Assembly: GCF_937770335.1 (NCBI RefSeq)
Contig: NZ_CALJHY010000001.1
Span: forward strand, 292,111 to 356,110
DNA: 64,000 nt
Source: an uncultured Glaciecola sp.
GTDB taxonomy: Bacteria; Pseudomonadota; Gammaproteobacteria; Enterobacterales; Alteromonadaceae
Reading direction: 5' to 3'
Under the pieces are notes generated by a model that did no database searches, was not told where the DNA came from, and worked only from the letters and a program-made list of their open reading frames with translations. The translations under genes were made by a program, and so were the position numbers. Below are positions 28,767 through 37,948 of the stretch, one piece after another. Every line of letters begins with the position of its first letter. The first letter of the stretch is position 1.

Positions 28767-28943
28767 TCATCCTATTCGTTCTAATCCAGTTACCCAGGTT
28801 TAATTCCAAACAGTTAACTAATTGTAATGAAAAGATATAATCCAAACTATCGGGTTGAGTAGGTCGCTATCAAAAATTGTGATTTGCAAGCCGAGTTACA
28901 ACAGTTACACTACGTGACTGATAAAAATAATAATAAAATAATA

Positions 28944-30233
28944 ATGAAAAAAATCTTAGTCGTTCTCTTAAGTGTATTCCTAACGGCATGTAGTGTGTCT
29001 GTCAGCGAGAATGCCACATACACACCACCGGCACAAAAATTAGCTTCATCTTTTGATACTAAACAAGGCTTTTCTGAGCAACGCTTATTGCGTATTAATG
29101 ACAAAATGCAAGAGTATATCGATGAAGGAAAACTTGCTGGTATTACGACCTTGGTATCGCGCAACAATCAAACTGCTCACTTCGCGGCACAAGGCATGCA
29201 GGATATAGCTACTGGTAAACCCATGCAAAGAGATACTATTTTTCGAATTTACTCGATGAGCAAGCCGATTACCGCTGTTGCAGCATTGACACTTTGGGAG
29301 CAGGGCAAATTCCATATGAATGACCCCATTGAAATGTATCTACCTGAACTGGCAAATTTAAAAGTCTATGTCAGTGGAAGTGGCGAGACTATGGTGGTCG
29401 AAGACGCAAAATCACCAGTACGTATTATTGACTTATTTACCCACACTGCAGGTTTTAGTTACGGCTTTACCGGAAGTGAAGTTGATAAAATCTATCGCGC
29501 TTCAGCAATGATGCAACGCAAAACGACACGAGAAAATGTACTATCCGAACTCTCAAAAATACCACTTAATCATCAGCCTGGAACACAATGGAACTATGGT
29601 GTAAATACCGACGTGATTGGTTTCTTAGTAGAAAAGCTCAGCGGTATGAAACTGGGTGAATATGTAAAACAACAAATTCTTGATCCATTGAATATGCAGG
29701 ATACTGGTTTTTATGTACCTGCTGAAAAAGCGCATCGTTTATCCCAGATATATAGCAATAATGAAGAAGGTAAAACGGCGATAATGGAAAACGAGCCTCT
29801 TGGTGATTTTTTGACTGACCCAGAGATCCATAATGGCGGCGGTGGGATGGTCTCCACAATGGATGATTACCTCACGTTTGCTCGCATGTTGTTAAATAGT
29901 GGCGAGGTAAACGGTGTGCGTATTTTAGGTCGTAAAACAGTTGAGTACATGCGTTCAAATCACCTTCCAGCTAATTTGTTACCATATAGAGATTGGGCTG
30001 CTGGAGAAGGCTATGGGCTAGCAATGTCTGTTACCATGGATACAGATGCACTCAAATTTATGGGTTCTGAAGGGAACTTTGGGTGGTCAGGTGCAGCGTC
30101 AACATACTTTAGAGTTGACCCAGTTGAGAACTTAATTATTATCGGTATGGCGCAGTTTATTCCAAACGGGACTCATCGTTATGCTGATGATTTACGTAAC
30201 TTAACTTATCAAGCACTAGTTGATGAAAATTAA
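28944..30233 (+). CDS. Beta-lactamase-fold serine hydrolase lipoprotein
   Basis: About 430 residues. The N-terminus MKKILVVLLSVFLTAC is a lipoprotein signal with a Cys right after LTA, so the protein is membrane-anchored. The class C-like catalytic motifs are Ser-x-x-Lys in YSMSKPIT, Tyr-x-Asn in WNYGVNTD, and a C-terminal GNFGWSGAAST region replacing KTG. Such proteins are esterases or peptidases, for example EstB-like, rather than drug-destroying lactamases; the substrate is unknown. The ATG at 28944 is chosen because the signal starts there; the frame opens earlier at TTG 28884 with no signal. No obvious ribosome site. Confidence 0.85.
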   Translation: MKKILVVLLSVFLTACSVSVSENATYTPPAQKLASSFDTKQGFSEQRLLRINDKMQEYIDEGKLAGITTLVSRNNQTAHFAAQGMQDIATGKPMQRDTIFRIYSMSKPITAVAALTLWEQGKFHMNDPIEMYLPELANLKVYVSGSGETMVVEDAKSPVRIIDLFTHTAGFSYGFTGSEVDKIYRASAMMQRKTTRENVLSELSKIPLNHQPGTQWNYGVNTDVIGFLVEKLSGMKLGEYVKQQILDPLNMQDTGFYVPAEKAHRLSQIYSNNEEGKTAIMENEPLGDFLTDPEIHNGGGGMVSTMDDYLTFARMLLNSGEVNGVRILGRKTVEYMRSNHLPANLLPYRDWAAGEGYGLAMSVTMDTDALKFMGSEGNFGWSGAASTYFRVDPVENLIIIGMAQFIPNGTHRYADDLRNLTYQALVDEN

Positions 30234-30269
30234 TATCAACGACTAGCGCTTGGCTGAATTACTATTGAT

Positions 30270-30298
30270 ATATGCATGATTTGGTAAGTCATGCATAT
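30270..30298. terminator. Possible terminator between convergent genes
   Basis: ATATGCATGA (30270-30279) pairs with TCATGCATAT (30289-30298) over 9 nt. It lies between the convergent hydrolase and amidohydrolase genes; the AT-rich stem and lack of a T run leave it doubtful. Confidence 0.4.
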
Positions 30299-30300
30299 CC

Positions 30301-31689
30301 TTAATCGATAGTCGCTTTACCATCGAGTTTATACACCGTCCCCCCTTTCATCACCATATCTACATTTTGTAGTAAGTTGATATAACGCAGTACATCGCCC
30401 TTTACTGCAATGATGTCGGCATATTTTCCTGCCGTAACAGTACCGGACTTGTCGCTAACTTTCATCAGCACCGCTGGCCAATAGGTTGCAGCTCTTATCG
30501 TATCCATTGCCGGTATATTCATTTCGTTCACCCAAAATGCCATTTCATTCCATGTACTTTGGCAATGAAATTTAGTTGGAATGCCACTATCGGTACCGAT
30601 TAGCATGACAACGCCAGCGTCTCTTAGCTGTTGCACTTTGTGTTTGAGTGTTGGCTTGCGTAAAGGGGTCAGTTGCATATATTCGAGTTGACCAACATTA
30701 TTCAAAGATGCTTTTATATCTTCTATCGTGCTTTGCTCTAGTCCCCTGTGCCAACACTTATTGTCTAAGCCTTCTGGGTTAGCAACGGTTAAATCGTAGT
30801 TCCATAACCCCTCGACGGTAGGCGTCCAATAAAGCGGTCCACCTGCTACCCGCCCTTTAGCTGTTCGTTCAATAAGTTGATCAATAATGTCATCAGGATA
30901 AGCCGGAGCAGTTGTCAAACCTGTGTGTTCAAAATTGTCGACACCAATTTCTAGTCCACGTCTAATCTCGTCAGGTTTGTGTGAATGTGCCACTACAATG
31001 AGATTTCGTTCATGCGCCTGATCAACCACTGCTTGTGAGGTTTCCAAGCTCATCATATCGTGATCGATGAGCTTGATAATATCAACGCCAGCATCTGCAA
31101 GCTGATTCACTTTTATTTTTGCATCACGTGGGTTGTCGACGCCCCATCTGAACGCGTCGGTTCCAGGATAAGCCTTGTGCTGAATAAAGGGCCCAGAAAC
31201 ATACAGACGTGGGCCTGGAATTTCTCCCTTTTCAATTTTTGTTTTTATATCGATAGATTCTTTTAACGGTGCGCCTAAGTCTCGTGCGCTTGTGATCCCT
31301 GCTAACAAAAGCTGTACCGCACTAGCAGGCATAATTTCTGAGCCCCACTTATCAACATAAGCTTTGTCCCAGTAAGCGTAATCAGAGTGACCATTTAGCA
31401 TTAAATGCGCATGGTTCTCCCATAATCCAGGCAAGACATCCATACCCTCAGTTGAAATGATTTGATAACCCTTGGGAACGGGTAAAGTGTCTATTGTGCC
31501 TACTTTTTCAATCATGCCATCTTTAACAAGAATGACACTGTTAGCTATTGGTTTATGACCAAAGCCATCGATGAGCCGTCCACCGACTAAGGCTTTATCT
31601 TGTGCGGCTAATTGAAAAGATATCGCAGGGAATAAACAAAGAGTTATTAGAAGAAATGGTAAGGAATTGATGGTTTTTTTGAATGTCAT
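30301..31689 (-). CDS. Secreted amidohydrolase-family enzyme
   Basis: A 462-residue protein with a cleavable signal (FLLITLCLFPAISFQLAAQ) and an amidohydrolase TIM barrel. Visible metal ligands: the HxH motif in WENHAHLML, the bridging Lys in DIIKLIDHD, His in VAHSHKPDE, and the Asp in GTDSGIPT. The barrel-flanking domain starts with ALVGGRLIDGFG and ends with the typical GKYADIIAVKGDVL. It resembles imidazolonepropionase/prolidase-like exported hydrolases; the substrate is unknown. It lies downstream of the subtilase gene on the same strand, but with a terminator between. Confidence 0.85.
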   Translation of the reverse strand: MTFKKTINSLPFLLITLCLFPAISFQLAAQDKALVGGRLIDGFGHKPIANSVILVKDGMIEKVGTIDTLPVPKGYQIISTEGMDVLPGLWENHAHLMLNGHSDYAYWDKAYVDKWGSEIMPASAVQLLLAGITSARDLGAPLKESIDIKTKIEKGEIPGPRLYVSGPFIQHKAYPGTDAFRWGVDNPRDAKIKVNQLADAGVDIIKLIDHDMMSLETSQAVVDQAHERNLIVVAHSHKPDEIRRGLEIGVDNFEHTGLTTAPAYPDDIIDQLIERTAKGRVAGGPLYWTPTVEGLWNYDLTVANPEGLDNKCWHRGLEQSTIEDIKASLNNVGQLEYMQLTPLRKPTLKHKVQQLRDAGVVMLIGTDSGIPTKFHCQSTWNEMAFWVNEMNIPAMDTIRAATYWPAVLMKVSDKSGTVTAGKYADIIAVKGDVLRYINLLQNVDMVMKGGTVYKLDGKATID

Positions 31690-31860
31690 AAAACTATCCT
31701 AAAGTAGAAGAGAGAGTTAGACGATAACCGTAAATCGAATAATTGCAAAGCTTTAGCTGTTAATTTTAAAAGTAAAAGGAGTTGCAATAATAGGAGTAAT
31801 AACCGTAAAAAATATACTTTGCGTAATTTGACTAAGATATAAACGCACGCCCTATATCAA

Positions 31861-31905
31861 AAAAAAGCCCGAGTTCGATCAAATATCGAAATCAGGCCTT
31901 GTTGA
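31861..31905 (-). terminator. Terminator of the subtilase gene
   Basis: On the minus strand an imperfect stem (GGCCTGATTTCGAT/ATCGAACTCGGGC) is followed by a run of seven or more T, 50-100 bp after the subtilase stop. This is a classic intrinsic terminator. Confidence 0.75.
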
Positions 31906-31959
31906 TTAACTAGCCACTGAGGTTACCCTCAACAGCTAACTAGTTTGTCACTAATCAGA

Positions 31960-34900
31960 TTAGTGTGCTTTTCTTCTGCGTAACCAAACTAGAGGTAATA
32001 ACAGTAATGCAATCCAACCAGTGCTGCCACCAGACTTATTAGTAACAGTTACTGATACTGTTTCTTCTGTAGTATTCAAGCCATCTGAAGCAACAACTAT
32101 AAACGCAAGTTGAGTATCCGAGTTGGTGCTAGGTGCTGCCATTGTGAAACTGCTACCAGCGACACCATTGATTGTGAAAGTTACGTTATCACCCTCTGGG
32201 TCAGTAGCTGTTGCTGTCACAGTGATCATTCTACCTTCTTGCACACTTGCTGGAGCACTAATACTTAGTGTTGGAGCAATGTTGTTTTTAACCAGAACAT
32301 TAGCTATAGCAGTGCTTGAATTGCCATTACTATCAACGACTCTCATTTCAAGAACAACCATAGAGTCCTCAGTTACTTCTGGAGCAATAAGCTTAGCTTC
32401 TTGAAGTCCGTTACCAGCAATAACCGCGGCTGGACCCGCTACTTGCACCCAAGTGATATCAAAATCGTCACCATTTGGTTCAACAACTAGGCCAGCTAAA
32501 GTAAGCTCGCGCAATTCAATAACTTCTAAGGTAGCTATCGTATCGCCGCCTATTGTAGGCTGTGGAGCACCTTCAACTTGAACGTCAGCAAATACTTCTG
32601 AAGCAACCGTAGCTGTTCCAGGTAGGTTAGTCACTGAAGACATCGCTAGTAATTGAATTGGTCCACCTGTGTTGTCTTCATCAACTGTAACGGTAAATGA
32701 AAGCTGCGTAGGTGCATCATCAACTGGTTGCAAGTAGAAACAAAGTATTGCGCCATCCACTGCATCAGCGCCTACATCACCAATAGGTGCGTCACCATTA
32801 AAGTAACCGACATAATGTGTAGTTACACCGCTCGTTCCATCTGCATTTTCATAACCAATAGTGGTAGGAATGCCCTCTGCTGCGGTATGCAACATATCAT
32901 TGTATGCAAACACGATATTTGGCGTTCCTTGTGCTGCGTTGTTATTGAATACAATTTGGAAGTCAGCTCTGTCATCCACATCGTAGTACGTTAACATATT
33001 GTCCCATTCAATGAAGGTTAGGGCACCTGCTGTAGCTACTGTTACACCACTACCACCAGCAATATCGGCAATCAGATCGCGCCATAAAGGAGCAATAACC
33101 GCATTAGGTACTGCAGCATCAGGCAATAGCTGATTAACGTACTGTTCATTACCAACGTCAGTACCTAGTGTAATGAAGCCATCTTCGGTAATAGTGAAGC
33201 TAGGGTATTCAGTTCCTAAAAACTGGTTTGCAATAGCGAATGTAGCAGCTTGTCCGTCTCCATCAATGGCAGAGTTTAAGGGAATACCAAACCCAGCTAA
33301 GTCGACGTAAGTGCCAGCACCAAACGGCACAGCGCAGGTAGCATCAGAGCTGTTAGTAGCTACTCGATAAGAAGGTTCAGCACCGAATAACGAAGGCTGA
33401 GTTACCATCCAAGTAAGCGTGTCACCATCAACGACCGCATCAGTACTTTCCTCATCTACCGTAACACCCGCTGGTAAAGTTAAAGAAACTTCATAATCTC
33501 TGTCTTCGTTAGTAAAGTTAGCGTCAACTTCAACCGAGAATTCCAGAGTGTCACCAGGGTTTAATCTGTCTAGCAAAGGAGCAGTTACACGAACGTCATC
33601 TTGACCGCGCACTAAATCAACAGCAACTAGACCGAGGTTACCTGCATTTTCAGCTGAAGTACCTAAATCGACTGCGCCAAAGTATAAGTCGCCTTCCATA
33701 CCGTCAACTAAATCCCAAGTCATACGAATATCAAATTCGGTTAACTGAGCTATTGAACTAGGTGCACTGACACTAAGGTTAGTGCCAACTTCGCCATCAA
33801 CAACGGCATAGTTAAGATTGAAGGTATCAACTGCATCTTCAGCTGATGCAGACCAATTCTGTACAATCATCCAGTACATGCCAGCAGCCGGTAATTCAAT
33901 GTCAGCTCTTTCACTTGCTGAAGCTGTAGCAGCAGTTGCTATTACTTCGTCTTCAGTGGGTACACCATCGCCATTTGCATCAATAACAATAAATAGGTCT
34001 AAGTCAGGAGAAGTAGAATCAGACGTTGTTACTACTAAACGCTTGGCACCTTCAGGTACGTCGACAGTAGTAATAAACAAGCCATCAGCCAAATCGTCTA
34101 AAATGGATGCATTATCAGAATCTTCTGCAACAGAACCTGCAACGACAGTGGCTTTTGTTAAGCCGTAAGAAGTTGCTGTAAACTCTGTAATCTCTACCGC
34201 TAATACGTCTTTAAGCAAGTATGAATCTTGGTTACGCTTAGCTGCAGCTGATACTGATTCAGGAACGGTTCCGTTAGATGCCACAATAGCTACTGGCCAA
34301 TGTAAATCTGGCGAGTTAGCAGCCGTGAAATTAACAATACCGAATGAATAAACATCACTAGGTGAAGCAAACGCATCAATCGCAACGGTAACTTCTTGAG
34401 ATTGCCCAGCAGTTAAATCGAAGGTTGCTGGCGTTACTGTAATTGCTAAACCACCAAGTATAGATGCTGCATCAACCGACCATGAACCATCTTTAGTCGC
34501 TGTTACTGTTCTGGTCCAAGAACAAGTACCCACACAATTATTGTCAGTAATACTTGGTAGGTTTAATGAGCGCGGCTCGCCACCAATATTTGGGTTAGCG
34601 TTTTCGTAGTTTGCAGCAGTTTCGTCCATTACCAAACCAGACGCAACCGCCTGATCTACTTGAACGCGACCAGAACCCATATCAAACCAATCACCTGCAG
34701 TTACACCATCTTCTTTCTTAACTGTTGGTGTTGCGGTCATCACAAGGGCTGAGCGAATGTTATCCGCAGTCCACGTTGGTTGTGCACTTTTCACTAATGC
34801 AGCAGAACCAGCGATATGTGGTGAACTCATTGAAGTGCCTGACAAATAGTTGAAATCACTAGGTGCCGGCGAGCTAACATCATAACCATACTGTTCATCA

Positions 34901-36825
34901 GAATATGCAGCATAAATAGCGACACCAGGACCGGTAATCATCGGTGTTAGTGTCGAAATGGTTGTACCAGGGCCCTTTGAAGAGAATCCAGCCAAAACAT
35001 CGACTCTATCTGCATTAAGGGTTTGAACGCCTACCGAAGCGGTTATCGTTGCCATATGGTCAGCACCAGAGGCTAGCCATGTTTTTAAAGCATCGCCGTT
35101 TGTAGAGCTAATATGTATACCTGGAACAATATAAACATCGGAATTTAAACTTGTAGCGCCGCCATCAAGGTTTGCAAGTACATAACCACTTGCACCACCA
35201 TCAGCTACGTTTTGCGCTTTTTGGACACGGGCTATGGCACCACGATCACAAACCACAATTTCACCACTAAAAGTATCTGCGGGGAAAGGCTGTAAACACT
35301 GAGCTGAATCACCGTCAGGGTCGTTGGCATTAGCAAAATCACCGGCATAAACAATACTTGCAGTAATTGCACCAGAATTTGAAACACCAGTCATATCTTC
35401 TAGCGTGGTATCACCACCAGAGAATGCGCCAATTTCTTTATCATAATTAATTTCACGGCCATGTTCCGACGCTGCTACGGCTGTATACCAAGGAGCATGC
35501 TTTGCTGTAGTTGATGCACCAGGACCTCCGTTACCAGCAGAGGTTGCCACGAAAATACCTGTATTCCGTGCTGCTAAGAAAGCTAATTCAGTTGAACTTC
35601 CCCAAGAAAAACCGCCTCCACTGATTGAATAGTTAAGGACATCGACTATGCCATCTTCTATGGCAGATTCAATACCTGCAGCAATTGCCGCTCCTGGACA
35701 GGCGAAGTAAGTGTCAGTATTACTTGGAGAACCAAAACAAACCTGATACGCGATTACGTTTGCGCGAGGGGCAACACCTGAAATCCGGTCATAAACAAAA
35801 CCAGTCTCAACACCTGCACTATCATTAACGCCTAGTTCTGGTAAAACTTCAGGCAGATCGAATAATATGTTACCAATTGCTGTACCTGCTGTGTGTGAAC
35901 CATGACCGCCATAATCTTCACCATTTTTGGGAAAGTCAGCTGGAAATACGTCGGTATCATCATACGCGTCGGTGATAACTGGGTATGAATAAATACCAAT
36001 TAACTTATCGTTGCATAGGGCAGCAAATTCGCCTGCACAATCACCTAAGTAAACGCCTGATCCTAATGGGTTAGTATGGTCAAAACCATCGCCCGAGATA
36101 TCTGCAAACGAAGGGTTGTCGGTATTGATACCCGTATCTAGTATACCGACAATAATTCCTTCACCGTATGCGCCAATACCACTATCAGTGGCGGTACCAT
36201 CCCAAACCTTAGGTGCGCCAATCAAATTTGGCCCCGTGTCTGTGTCGACCGTAAATAATTTATCACGTTCAACCAACTTAACACCGGCTAAGCGAGATAC
36301 AGCTTCGGCCTCCGCTGGCAGCATACGCATGGCTAAACCATTCAATGCAAACTTGAAAGAGTCTACCACTTTAGCACTGGCAGCAACTTGAGATACTTTA
36401 GTTAATAACTGCGTTTGTTTGCTTTCCAAAAATGATTTGTAGGCAACTACTGACGGAGCCGATTTATCCAGCCTTTGTCCACCTTTAATTCGGTTCGCTA
36501 AGTCTAAATTAGTAAATTTTTTGTGGGGGTTAGTCGATTCAAGCCCTTCAACGCCTCCGTCATACATAGCAACAGAGTCATTATCTAAATGTACAATGTA
36601 AATATATTCTTTATTTTCTAAATTTTTCTCTACAATAAACTTCTGTTTAACAACGACTTTAGTTTTGCTGTTTTTATTTACAGAAATCGCTTGTGAGGCT
36701 GTTAATGTGTTGCTTTCGGCATTGCTGGTCGCGACGCTCAAATCGGTTGCTGAGTGCACTGACATCGTCATTAAAGCTGCCGACACGGCTAGGGTGATTT
36801 TTGGATTCACTGGTAAACTCTCCAT
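31960..36825 (-). CDS. Very large subtilisin-like (S8) protease with GlyGly-CTERM
   Basis: A 1621-residue exported serine protease. The order is signal peptide (ITLAVSAALMTMSVHS), inhibitor-like propeptide (about 65-195), an S8 domain with Asp230 (GILDTGIN), His308 (HGSHTAG), Asn432 (SAGNGG) and Ser665 (GTSMSSPH), and an inserted PA domain between about 450 and 600. Then come beta-sandwich domains, a PPC-like segment near 900-1000 (DLDLFIVIDANGDG), Ig-like repeats, and a C-terminal SGGSTGW-hydrophobic-RRRK tail, the GlyGly-CTERM signal processed by rhombosortase in such bacteria. So it is probably released or surface-sorted. Upstream is a tandem heptamer repeat. Confidence 0.93.
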   Translation of the reverse strand: MESLPVNPKITLAVSAALMTMSVHSATDLSVATSNAESNTLTASQAISVNKNSKTKVVVKQKFIVEKNLENKEYIYIVHLDNDSVAMYDGGVEGLESTNPHKKFTNLDLANRIKGGQRLDKSAPSVVAYKSFLESKQTQLLTKVSQVAASAKVVDSFKFALNGLAMRMLPAEAEAVSRLAGVKLVERDKLFTVDTDTGPNLIGAPKVWDGTATDSGIGAYGEGIIVGILDTGINTDNPSFADISGDGFDHTNPLGSGVYLGDCAGEFAALCNDKLIGIYSYPVITDAYDDTDVFPADFPKNGEDYGGHGSHTAGTAIGNILFDLPEVLPELGVNDSAGVETGFVYDRISGVAPRANVIAYQVCFGSPSNTDTYFACPGAAIAAGIESAIEDGIVDVLNYSISGGGFSWGSSTELAFLAARNTGIFVATSAGNGGPGASTTAKHAPWYTAVAASEHGREINYDKEIGAFSGGDTTLEDMTGVSNSGAITASIVYAGDFANANDPDGDSAQCLQPFPADTFSGEIVVCDRGAIARVQKAQNVADGGASGYVLANLDGGATSLNSDVYIVPGIHISSTNGDALKTWLASGADHMATITASVGVQTLNADRVDVLAGFSSKGPGTTISTLTPMITGPGVAIYAAYSDEQYGYDVSSPAPSDFNYLSGTSMSSPHIAGSAALVKSAQPTWTADNIRSALVMTATPTVKKEDGVTAGDWFDMGSGRVQVDQAVASGLVMDETAANYENANPNIGGEPRSLNLPSITDNNCVGTCSWTRTVTATKDGSWSVDAASILGGLAITVTPATFDLTAGQSQEVTVAIDAFASPSDVYSFGIVNFTAANSPDLHWPVAIVASNGTVPESVSAAAKRNQDSYLLKDVLAVEITEFTATSYGLTKATVVAGSVAEDSDNASILDDLADGLFITTVDVPEGAKRLVVTTSDSTSPDLDLFIVIDANGDGVPTEDEVIATAATASASERADIELPAAGMYWMIVQNWSASAEDAVDTFNLNYAVVDGEVGTNLSVSAPSSIAQLTEFDIRMTWDLVDGMEGDLYFGAVDLGTSAENAGNLGLVAVDLVRGQDDVRVTAPLLDRLNPGDTLEFSVEVDANFTNEDRDYEVSLTLPAGVTVDEESTDAVVDGDTLTWMVTQPSLFGAEPSYRVATNSSDATCAVPFGAGTYVDLAGFGIPLNSAIDGDGQAATFAIANQFLGTEYPSFTITEDGFITLGTDVGNEQYVNQLLPDAAVPNAVIAPLWRDLIADIAGGSGVTVATAGALTFIEWDNMLTYYDVDDRADFQIVFNNNAAQGTPNIVFAYNDMLHTAAEGIPTTIGYENADGTSGVTTHYVGYFNGDAPIGDVGADAVDGAILCFYLQPVDDAPTQLSFTVTVDEDNTGGPIQLLAMSSVTNLPGTATVASEVFADVQVEGAPQPTIGGDTIATLEVIELRELTLAGLVVEPNGDDFDITWVQVAGPAAVIAGNGLQEAKLIAPEVTEDSMVVLEMRVVDSNGNSSTAIANVLVKNNIAPTLSISAPASVQEGRMITVTATATDPEGDNVTFTINGVAGSSFTMAAPSTNSDTQLAFIVVASDGLNTTEETVSVTVTNKSGGSTGWIALLLLPLVWLRRRKAH

Positions 36826-37146
36826 CTTCCTGTTGGGTGGGGTAGATTCCCCTTAAGTCTTATTATTTTTGTGTGGAATTATTTGCGCTGGCACGTTCTC
36901 ATGTTGCATGTTGATGTTGCATGTTGCATGTTTTCAAACTGAGAATCTTTGTTAAAATATCCAACGTAAAACAAGTTTTAGCATATTTTTTTGAGTTTTG
37001 TAATAGTTCAGAAACATCATCTTACAATTGTAATTAAAGAATTGCTGAGTGTCCTGATTAGACGAATTTGATAGGTAATTCGACTAACAATCCCGGCAGT
37101 TCGGCTAATGCCATGGTTTATTAGTCGTTATTGCTGCGGATAGCCT
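36826..37146. other. Intergenic region with heptamer repeat, upstream of the subtilase gene
   Basis: A 321-bp gap that must contain the subtilase promoter on the minus strand; the downstream glutathione transferase gene also reads minus and ends here. The only structure is the short tandem repeat at 36901-36932, listed separately. Confidence 0.5.
36901..36932. repeat. Tandem heptamer ATGTTGC, about 4.7 copies
   Basis: The units read ATGTTGC, ATGTTG (one base short), ATGTTGC, ATGTTGC, ATGTT. The run ends about 76 bp before the subtilase start codon, in the likely promoter region. Tandem repeats of this unit size can gain or lose copies by slippage and shift promoter spacing. Confidence 0.85.
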
Positions 37147-37755
37147 TTACGCTTTTGCACTAGGCCTTTCAGAAACACGTTTGTACCACTCTTGTAACGC
37201 GGTATGTTCCTCTTTTATACGAACATCTACTACGCGACCAAAATCGATGGAACACATGGCCGTAATATCTGCAATTGAAAACTCATCTCCTGCAACAAAG
37301 GGGCTATGTTCAAGGCGACGATTTAACACATTTAAAAATTTCGAGGCATTAATACCAGCTTCAACGCCATACTCTTTAATTGGATTCATTCTGTCTTTGA
37401 AATAACCAGTTGTGTGCTGAAAGCACATACCAATTTGCATAAATAAGTAGAAATCAACTTGCCTAGACCACATGGCTATTTGTGCTTTTTGCAATGGTGT
37501 CTCACCGAACAAGGGAGGCTCAGGCTGTAATGCTTCAAAATATTGGCAAATCGCATCACTTTCACTGATGCAAGTTCCGTCATCGAGCTCCAATATAGGG
37601 ATTTTTCCTATTGGATTTTTTGCACGCATTTCTTTGGAGAGGTTCTCGCCTTTTTGTAGGTCGACTTGAACATATTCCATAGGAATATTTTTTTCCGCTA
37701 AAAAAACCCTAACTCTACGAGGCGTGGGCGCTGTTTTAGTATCGTAAATTTTCAT
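37147..37755 (-). CDS. Glutathione S-transferase-like protein
   Basis: A 202-residue GST with an N-terminal thioredoxin-fold domain (MKIYDTKTAPTPRRVRVFLAEK, then NPIGKIPILELDDGTCISESDAICQYF, the glutathione site with cis-Pro and Glu-Ser) and an all-helical C-terminal domain containing the N-capping motif SIADIT. Catalytic Tyr/Ser/Cys at the N-terminus is not certain; the Thr in KTAPTP is the best candidate. The substrate is unknown, with detoxification or dehalogenation possible. It has its own promoter upstream and no obvious operon partner. Confidence 0.88.
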   Translation of the reverse strand: MKIYDTKTAPTPRRVRVFLAEKNIPMEYVQVDLQKGENLSKEMRAKNPIGKIPILELDDGTCISESDAICQYFEALQPEPPLFGETPLQKAQIAMWSRQVDFYLFMQIGMCFQHTTGYFKDRMNPIKEYGVEAGINASKFLNVLNRRLEHSPFVAGDEFSIADITAMCSIDFGRVVDVRIKEEHTALQEWYKRVSERPSAKA

Positions 37756-37948
37756 TGATTAGTATTCCTTTCGCGTTGAATTAAAATTCAGACATTCATT
37801 GTGATAACGAATTTTCGGTTAAATTTCAATGCCAGTTGATTGAGGAGAGTAAACAGCAATAACGGCTATCGATCCTCGATGTTTGCTTACAACGACTATA
37901 CTGCAATAGGAAAGACCAATATAGGTGTTTACAATCTATCGTCTATTT

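Noticed and set aside
28944..30233. Antibiotic-resistance beta-lactamase
   Set aside because: Class C-like motifs are present, but the lipoprotein signal, GNFGWSGA box and missing KTG motif indicate an esterase or peptidase-type family.
33818..34168. 116-codon open frame antisense to the subtilase
   Set aside because: Shadow of a Ser/Ala/Val-rich coding region; no ribosome site or motif.
36901..36932. Tandem repeat considered as a CRISPR or attachment site
   Set aside because: Units of seven bases with no spacers and no cas or integrase gene; it is a simple sequence repeat.
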